Positions 6,709 to 10,317 of a DNA stretch of 10,317 bases are shown here, piece by piece. Numbering within the stretch: the stretch's first letter is position 1; every line of letters starts with the position of its first letter. The stretch is from the NCBI GenBank assembly GCA_012511395.1, contig JAAZGD010000034.1:1-10317 (forward strand), read 5' to 3'. The notes beneath the pieces were generated by a model. The model saw only the letters and a program-made list of their open reading frames with translations. It was not told where the DNA came from and ran no database searches. Source of the DNA: Clostridiales bacterium (GTDB taxonomy: Bacteria > Bacillota > Clostridia > Peptostreptococcales > Anaerovoracaceae). The position numbers were made by a program, and so were the translations under genes.

Positions 6709-6869
6709 GCCATGCCTTTAGACAGCACTGTCTAAGGGAGTTTGGGCCCTGCGCAATAAGACTCTGTGAACCTTGTCAGGTCCTGACGGAAGCAGCAATA
6801 AGCGGAAGTTCCTATGTGATGCAGTTAAAGCCTGCTCAGAAATTGGGCAGTGCTGTCTAAGGGCATGGG
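6709..6869 (+). ncRNA. ffs: Signal recognition particle RNA, short bacterial type (4.5S-like)
   Basis: The helix-8 core at 6775-6802 reads GUCAGGUCC-UGAC-GGAAGCAGCAAUAAG, the Ffh-binding signature of SRP RNA, with GUGAACC just before and GUUCC just after as the supporting helix. The ends close in a long terminal helix: 6710-6730 pairs with 6848-6868 over 21 bp with one G-U pair. At ~160 nt it is longer than E. coli 4.5S RNA but lacks the Alu domain (helices 1-4) found in the ~270-nt RNAs of Bacillus and many clostridia; only ~30 nt separate leuB from its 5' end, so no room remains. With Ffh and FtsY it targets membrane and exported proteins cotranslationally. The apical tetraloop is UGAC. No terminator follows, so dnaX may be reached by read-through with processing. 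An alternative 5' hairpin (6715-6738) is possible. Confidence 0.96.
6715..6738 (+). repeat. Local hairpin in the SRP RNA 5' arm that competes with its terminal helix
   Basis: CCTTTAGACAG (6715-6725) can pair with CTGTCTAAGGG (6728-6738) over ~10 bp with one G-U. The same 11-nt CTGTCTAAGGG recurs at 6853-6863 in the 3' arm, where it pairs with 6715-6725 in the mature RNA. The two pairings exclude each other. The early hairpin would form first during transcription and must be displaced. Confidence 0.75.
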
Positions 6870-6904
6870 ATTCGTTAAACTATAAAGCTTAACAGGGAGA
6901 TGCC

Positions 6905-8425
6905 ATGTATCAGGCCCTTTACAGAACCTTAAGACCTCAGGTTTTCTCAGACCTTCTAGGTCAGGACCATATAGTAAAAATACTGACAAACCAACTAAGG
7001 ACAGGAGAGGTGAGCCATGCTTACCTTTTTTGTGGTACGAGAGGAACGGGGAAAACAACAACAGCCAGACTTCTAGCAAAAGGTGTGAACTGTCTTTCTG
7101 AACATAAGCCCTGTGGTGTCTGTGAGAATTGCAAAAGCATTGCGGCAGGCACCTTTATGGATGTAATAGAGATGGATGCTGCAAGCAACAGGGGAATTGA
7201 CAATATAAGGGAGCTTCGAGAGAGCGTTAAGTATCCCCCCGCCAATGGAAAGAAAAAGGTTTATATCATCGATGAAGTTCATATGCTTTCAACGGAAGCC
7301 TTTAATGCAGTTTTGAAAACCTTAGAGGAGCCTCCGGAAAACGTAATGTTTATCCTTGCTACCACTGAGCCGCAGAAGCTTCCTGCTACTGTGCTTTCAA
7401 GATGTATGCGCCTTGACTTTAAAAGAGTGGCAAATCAGGTGTTGGAGGATTACTTCAGGGAGATTTGTAAAAACAAAGGTGTGAAAATAGAAGAAGGAGC
7501 AATCACACTTATTTCTTCAAATGCAGACGGCTCTGTGAGAGACGGGATTTCTATTCTCGACCAGCTGCTTTCCACGGGAACTGAACATATAACAAGGGAA
7601 CAGACCTTGTCTTTTTTAGGTGCTTCCAGTAAAGAGGCGCTGTCTGAGCTTGTGGGTCATATTATTGATGGAGAGAATACGGAGTTAATATTTTATGTAG
7701 ACAAGCTTTTGAAGGAGGGAAAGGATGTACGTCAGCTTACCCGCGACTTGATTGAATATTATAGAGGACTTTTGCTTTCAAGATACCTGGATAATCCGGA
7801 GGATTTATTGAACCTGTCTTCCGAAAATGGAGAAATACTTAAGGAACAAAGTAAAAGGATGGCTTTAGCCGATATTAGAAGAGGTATTATGGAGCTGTCT
7901 CAAGTATCCCTTGACGGAAGATATTCCACTCAACCAAGAATTCTGTTGGAGGTTGGGTTAATGAAGCTGGCAGACAAGGGCGATGATGAAATAAGGGTTA
8001 TTCAAAATACCGTAAAAGATAAAAAACCTGAAAATACTGCAGTAGGGAAAGATGATAAAAGAGAGGACCTGACAAATGAGGAACAGGAGATTGAGGTAAA
8101 GGCCGGGGATGATAATCTGTGGGGCAAGGTTTTTACCAAACTGGAAAAAGAAAAAGTCAGCTTCAAAGCTTTTAGAGGCTGTTCCAGAATAAAGGAAATG
8201 GACGATAACTACGTTGTGATTGAAGCTGACAATGAGCCGTGCATGAAAAAAATAGAAGACAATATACAGGAGGTAGCCTCTTTTCTGTCTTTCGAAACGG
8301 GAAAGACAAGAGAGGTGTCAGTAGTTCAAGCCCGGGATAGGATGGAAGAGGTGGATGACACATCCAAGACTCTAAAGTCTATAGGCAAGCTTATGGGAGA
8401 TATACCTCTTGAAATAGAAGATTAA
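6905..8425 (+). CDS. dnaX: DNA polymerase III subunit gamma/tau
   Basis: A 506-residue AAA+ clamp-loader ATPase that loads the sliding clamp onto primed DNA at the replication fork. Motifs in order: YRTLRPQVFSDLLGQ (6-20), Walker A GTRGTGKT (44-51), zinc module with Cys63, Cys70, Cys73 and Cys76, MDAASNRGIDNIREL (90-104), Walker B VYIIDEVHML (119-128), ATTEPQKLP sensor region (152-160) and the arginine-finger SRC motif (165-167). Clamp-loader domains II and III follow to about residue 360, then a charged, low-complexity linker (about 375-405) and a short C-terminal domain typical of Firmicutes DnaX. ATG 6905 is preceded by AGGGAG (6894-6899). It lies 35 nt after the SRP RNA and is followed by ybaB and recR, a conserved order. 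I see no supported programmed frameshift; an A7 run at 8246-8252 is not in a good slippery frame. Confidence 0.97.
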   Translation: MYQALYRTLRPQVFSDLLGQDHIVKILTNQLRTGEVSHAYLFCGTRGTGKTTTARLLAKGVNCLSEHKPCGVCENCKSIAAGTFMDVIEMDAASNRGIDNIRELRESVKYPPANGKKKVYIIDEVHMLSTEAFNAVLKTLEEPPENVMFILATTEPQKLPATVLSRCMRLDFKRVANQVLEDYFREICKNKGVKIEEGAITLISSNADGSVRDGISILDQLLSTGTEHITREQTLSFLGASSKEALSELVGHIIDGENTELIFYVDKLLKEGKDVRQLTRDLIEYYRGLLLSRYLDNPEDLLNLSSENGEILKEQSKRMALADIRRGIMELSQVSLDGRYSTQPRILLEVGLMKLADKGDDEIRVIQNTVKDKKPENTAVGKDDKREDLTNEEQEIEVKAGDDNLWGKVFTKLEKEKVSFKAFRGCSRIKEMDDNYVVIEADNEPCMKKIEDNIQEVASFLSFETGKTREVSVVQARDRMEEVDDTSKTLKSIGKLMGDIPLEIED

Positions 8426-8436
8426 GGAGATATGAA

Positions 8437-8793
8437 ATGGGCAAAGGAATGAAAGCAGGGAAAAAATCCAAACCTGAAGGTCAGGGAAAAGGCATGCAGC
8501 AGCAGCTGGCACAAGTTCAGATGATGCAGCAGCAGATGGCTTCCGTACAGGATGAGATAGATAAAATGGAAGCCAGTGCATCTTCCGGGGGAGGAGCTAT
8601 AACAGCTACGGTCAACGGTAAAAGAGAGATTGTATCCATAAAGATAGAGAAGGATGTGGTGGATCCTGAAGATGTGGAAATGCTCCAGGATTTAATAATG
8701 ACTGCCGTAAACGAAGCCTTGAGGCAGATGGAGGAAATTGCTGAAAACGAGATGAGCAAAGTGACTGGAGGACTGGGAATACCAGGTTTATAG
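8437..8793 (+). CDS. ybaB: YbaB/EbfC-family nucleoid-associated protein
   Basis: A 118-residue small DNA-binding protein that forms dimers and coats DNA. The N-terminus is basic and glycine-rich (MGKGMKAGKKSKPEGQGKGM), followed by a Gln/Met-rich amphipathic coiled helix (residues ~20-48) and the family core: GGGAITATVNGKREIVSIKI, VVDPEDVEMLQDLI, then a final helix NEALRQMEEIAENEMSKVTGG. The tail GLGIPGL matches the usual C-terminus. The start has AAGGAG at 8424-8429 (overlapping the dnaX stop) with a 7-nt spacer. It sits between dnaX and recR, its conserved location in Bacillota, consistent with a role in chromosome maintenance. The TAG stop is 3 nt before recR and in the same frame. Confidence 0.96.
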   Translation: MGKGMKAGKKSKPEGQGKGMQQQLAQVQMMQQQMASVQDEIDKMEASASSGGGAITATVNGKREIVSIKIEKDVVDPEDVEMLQDLIMTAVNEALRQMEEIAENEMSKVTGGLGIPGL

Positions 8794-8796
8794 AGT

Positions 8797-9396
8797 ATGT
8801 CTTATTATGCAAAACCGCTGGCCAGACTTATAAAGGAACTATCCAGGCTTCCGGGCATAGGTAACAAAAGCGCTCAGAGGCTCGCTTTTTATATTCTGTC
8901 CCTTGATAAAAGGGAGGTAACGGATCTTGCTTCAGCCATATTGGAAGCCAAGGAAAACTTAAAGTACTGTGGTATCTGCGGCAACCTTACAGACCAGGAT
9001 CCTTGTATCCTTTGTGAGGATAAAGGAAGAGACGAAAAGATTATCTGTGTGGTGGAGAGCCCCAAGGATGTGGTGGCTATTGAAAAGACAAGAGAGTATA
9101 AAGGAGGCTATCATGTGCTCCACGGAGCCATATCGCCTATGGACGGAATAGGGCCTGAGGATATAAATATTAAAGCTTTAATCCTAAGGCTTCAAAACAG
9201 CAATGTGGAGGAAGTGATTTTGGCCACCAACCCCAACATTGAAGGAGAAGCTACGGCCATGTATATTGCAAAGCTCATTAAGCCAAGCGGGATTAAGGTC
9301 ACAAGAATTGCTCACGGTATTCCTGTAGGCGGAGATCTTGATTACTCTGATGAAGTAACTTTGGTAAAGGCTTTGGAAGGCAGAAGACTGCTATAA
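8797..9396 (+). CDS. recR: Recombination mediator protein RecR
   Basis: A 199-residue RecR of normal length, which with RecF/RecO loads RecA onto gapped single-stranded DNA. Visible: helix-hairpin-helix RLPGIGNKSAQRLAFYIL (17-34), the zinc finger CGICGNLTDQDPCILC with Cys58, Cys61, Cys70 and Cys73, the Toprim domain from IICVVESPKDVVAIE (82-96) through ATNPNIEGEATAMYI (143-157), and a C-terminal HGIPVGGDLDYSDEVTL (173-189). The ATG is 3 nt after the ybaB stop and has no strong Shine-Dalgarno sequence, so translation is probably coupled to ybaB. Last gene of the dnaX-ybaB-recR unit, followed by a weak hairpin. Confidence 0.98.
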   Translation: MSYYAKPLARLIKELSRLPGIGNKSAQRLAFYILSLDKREVTDLASAILEAKENLKYCGICGNLTDQDPCILCEDKGRDEKIICVVESPKDVVAIEKTREYKGGYHVLHGAISPMDGIGPEDINIKALILRLQNSNVEEVILATNPNIEGEATAMYIAKLIKPSGIKVTRIAHGIPVGGDLDYSDEVTLVKALEGRRLL

Positions 9397-9428
9397 AAAA
9401 GATAGAAAATAATAATATTGCTATAAAA

Positions 9429-9454
9429 GGGGAATGGGTTTGCTGTCATTCCCT
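9429..9454 (+). terminator. Probable weak intrinsic terminator after recR
   Basis: GGGAATG (9430-9436) pairs with CATTCCC (9447-9453), extended by a G-U pair at 9429/9454. The loop is 10 nt, and the 3' side reads TATTATTATTC and not a clean U-run. The flanking AATAATAATA (9408-9417) and TATTATTATT could lengthen the stem around a bulge. It lies ~33 nt after recR, a sensible place to end that transcript. Confidence 0.5.
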
Positions 9455-9471
9455 ATTATTATTCAAAAAAG

Positions 9472-9510
9472 TTGTTTTGACCAAACCTAAGGGTTATACT
9501 GAAGTATAAT
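9472..9510 (+). promoter_or_regulatory. Promoter region of the permease gene (boxes ambiguous)
   Basis: Two readings are possible. TTGTTT (9472-9477), 17 nt, TATACT (9495-9500) has good spacing but a weak -35. TATAAT (9505-9510) is a perfect -10, but the best -35, TTGACC (9477-9482), is 22 nt away. The region clearly separates the permease from recR, so an independent promoter is likely, but the exact boxes are not settled. Confidence 0.45.
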
Positions 9511-9554
9511 TGATTTTTAGATTAAACAAAACTTAATGCGAGGAGGAAAAAGAC

Positions 9555-10317
9555 ATGTCTGAACCGAACAGATCGGTGAAGGTCAACACCGAACATCTGG
9601 AGATAAAGCAACACGACTTGAAGGTATCTACAGTTGTGTTTATGATTTTCTGTCTCTGTGCTGCTGGCGCTTACGGAATCGAAGAAATGATTCCTGAATC
9701 TGGCCCCGGCCTGACTCTGGTTATGCTTATCGTTCTTCCTTTCGTTTGGAGTACACCCCTTGGACTTGTGGCTTCTGAGCTAGGCTCTGCAAGACCTCAA
9801 GAGGGTGGCTACTACAAATGGGTTCAGGAAGCTTTAGGCGAATATTGGGGATTCCAAGCTGGATGGTGGAGAACGATTTCCATTTACATCGACAACACCT
9901 TGTACGTTATTTTAGCCGGAGGCTATTTGGCGGGCTCAATGGATTTGAGCCCAGTGTATGAGATGGCTTTCAAAGTCGGAATGATTCTAATTTTTACTTA
10001 TATTAACATTAGAGGTGTAAGAGACGTTGGTATTGTAAGTACTATCCTGTCAATTCTTGTTATTATTGCATTTGGTATGGTTGCTGTTGTAGGCTTCCTG
10101 AACTGGACACAAAACCCATTCGTTCCGTTTACAGCAGATGGAGAGATTATGGGTACGGCAGGAATTGAATTCGGTGACTAGGTATACTATAGCGGTATGG
10201 GTATTGCTATCGGTATGTGGAAGTATGCAGGTTATGAGTCCATGTCCACAGTAGCAGGTGAAGTAACTAACCCACAAGTTATTCCGAAGGCTACTATGAT
10301 TACAGTTCCTTTAATTA
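9555..10317 (+). pseudogene. APC-superfamily amino acid permease with an in-frame TAG; 3' end off window
   Basis: The frame starts at ATG 9555 behind a strong AGGAGG (9541-9546, 8-nt spacer) and encodes 208 residues to TAG at 10179-10181. It then continues in the same frame for 45 more codons to the window edge. The first part has a hydrophilic N-terminus (1-22), TM1 with AAGAYGIEEM (36-45; the unwound glycine-containing helix of the APC fold), TM2 ~50-70, GSARPQEGGYYKWV (77-90), and TM3-TM5 to ~182. After the TAG come GMGIAIGMW, YAGYESMST and AGEVTNPQVIPKA, the standard TM6 and following cytoplasmic loop. The family moves amino acids, polyamines or amines with ions; the substrate here is unknown. 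A product ending at the TAG would lack TM6 onward and should not transport. Trp (TGG) is the likeliest ancestral residue. ATA is nearly absent (1 of 25 Ile codons), unlike in neighbours. It may be a pseudogene, a sequencing error or a readthrough gene; membership in the family is certain. Confidence 0.7.

Noticed and set aside
8246..8252. Run of seven A in dnaX as a possible programmed frameshift site for a gamma product
   Set aside because: The run falls as ATG-AAA-AAA-ATA, which is not the X-XXY-YYZ frame needed for efficient -1 slippage. It lies very late in the gene, and I see no clear stimulatory hairpin or upstream Shine-Dalgarno element. A full-length product alone explains the gene.
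8791..8799. ybaB and recR as a fusion by TAG readthrough, since they are in the same frame
   Set aside because: Both proteins have normal ends at this junction, and a stop with a start 3 nt later is ordinary operon spacing.
10050..10277. 75-codon minus-strand frame over the permease stop region as the real gene
   Set aside because: The plus-strand frame has clear APC permease sequence on both sides of the TAG, while the minus-strand frame has no recognisable features.

Overview
The window looks like a piece of a Bacillota (Clostridia-type) chromosome. The evidence is low-to-moderate GC with frequent AGA/AGG and ATA codons, strong AAGGAG/AGGAGG ribosome-binding sites, sigma-A-type promoters, a T-box leader in front of leucine biosynthesis genes, and the SRP RNA - dnaX - ybaB - recR order typical of Gram-positive bacteria. 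No genus can be named from this alone. Most of the window is ordinary core genome. I see no mobile element, CRISPR array, toxin-antitoxin pair or defence system.

Layout. (1) 1-1227, plus strand: the C-terminal BRCT end of a gene that is probably ligA (NAD-dependent DNA ligase), then a tightly coupled PurM/HypE-superfamily (AIR synthase-like) protein of unknown substrate. (2) 1235-1259: a bidirectional hairpin terminator shared with a convergent universal stress protein gene (1265-1702, minus). (3) 1703-2136: a divergent regulatory region with a promoter for each side, two inverted repeats, and a long T-box leader with a leucine-type specifier candidate (CUC). (4) 2137-6681: a leuA-leuC-leuD-leuB operon with overlapping genes, which encodes the pathway from 2-ketoisovalerate to 2-ketoisocaproate. 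(5) 6674-6869: a strong promoter laid over the leuB stop codon, driving a short (~160 nt) SRP RNA. (6) 6905-9396: dnaX, ybaB/ebfC and recR, for DNA replication and repair. (7) 9429-10317: a weak terminator, a separate promoter region, and an APC-superfamily permease that runs off the right edge.

The main surprises are two in-frame stop codons in otherwise well-conserved genes. leuC has a TAA exactly where its relatives carry the charged residue of the N-terminal 'MTxKILAK' signature. The APC permease has a TAG just before TM6, after which the same frame continues as perfect permease sequence to the window edge. They could be real nonsense mutations, sequence errors, or (for the TAG only) readthrough or pyrrolysine insertion. 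TAG is also the apparent ordinary terminator of leuA, leuB and ybaB here, so wholesale TAG reassignment is unlikely.

A second point is the SRP RNA. Its 5' arm can form a near-perfect local hairpin that competes with the terminal helix of the mature RNA, because an 11-nt segment of the 3' arm is repeated just after the 5' arm. Its helix-8 tetraloop is UGAC rather than a GNRA-type loop, and there is no Alu domain. I did not find a convincing undescribed multi-gene system.
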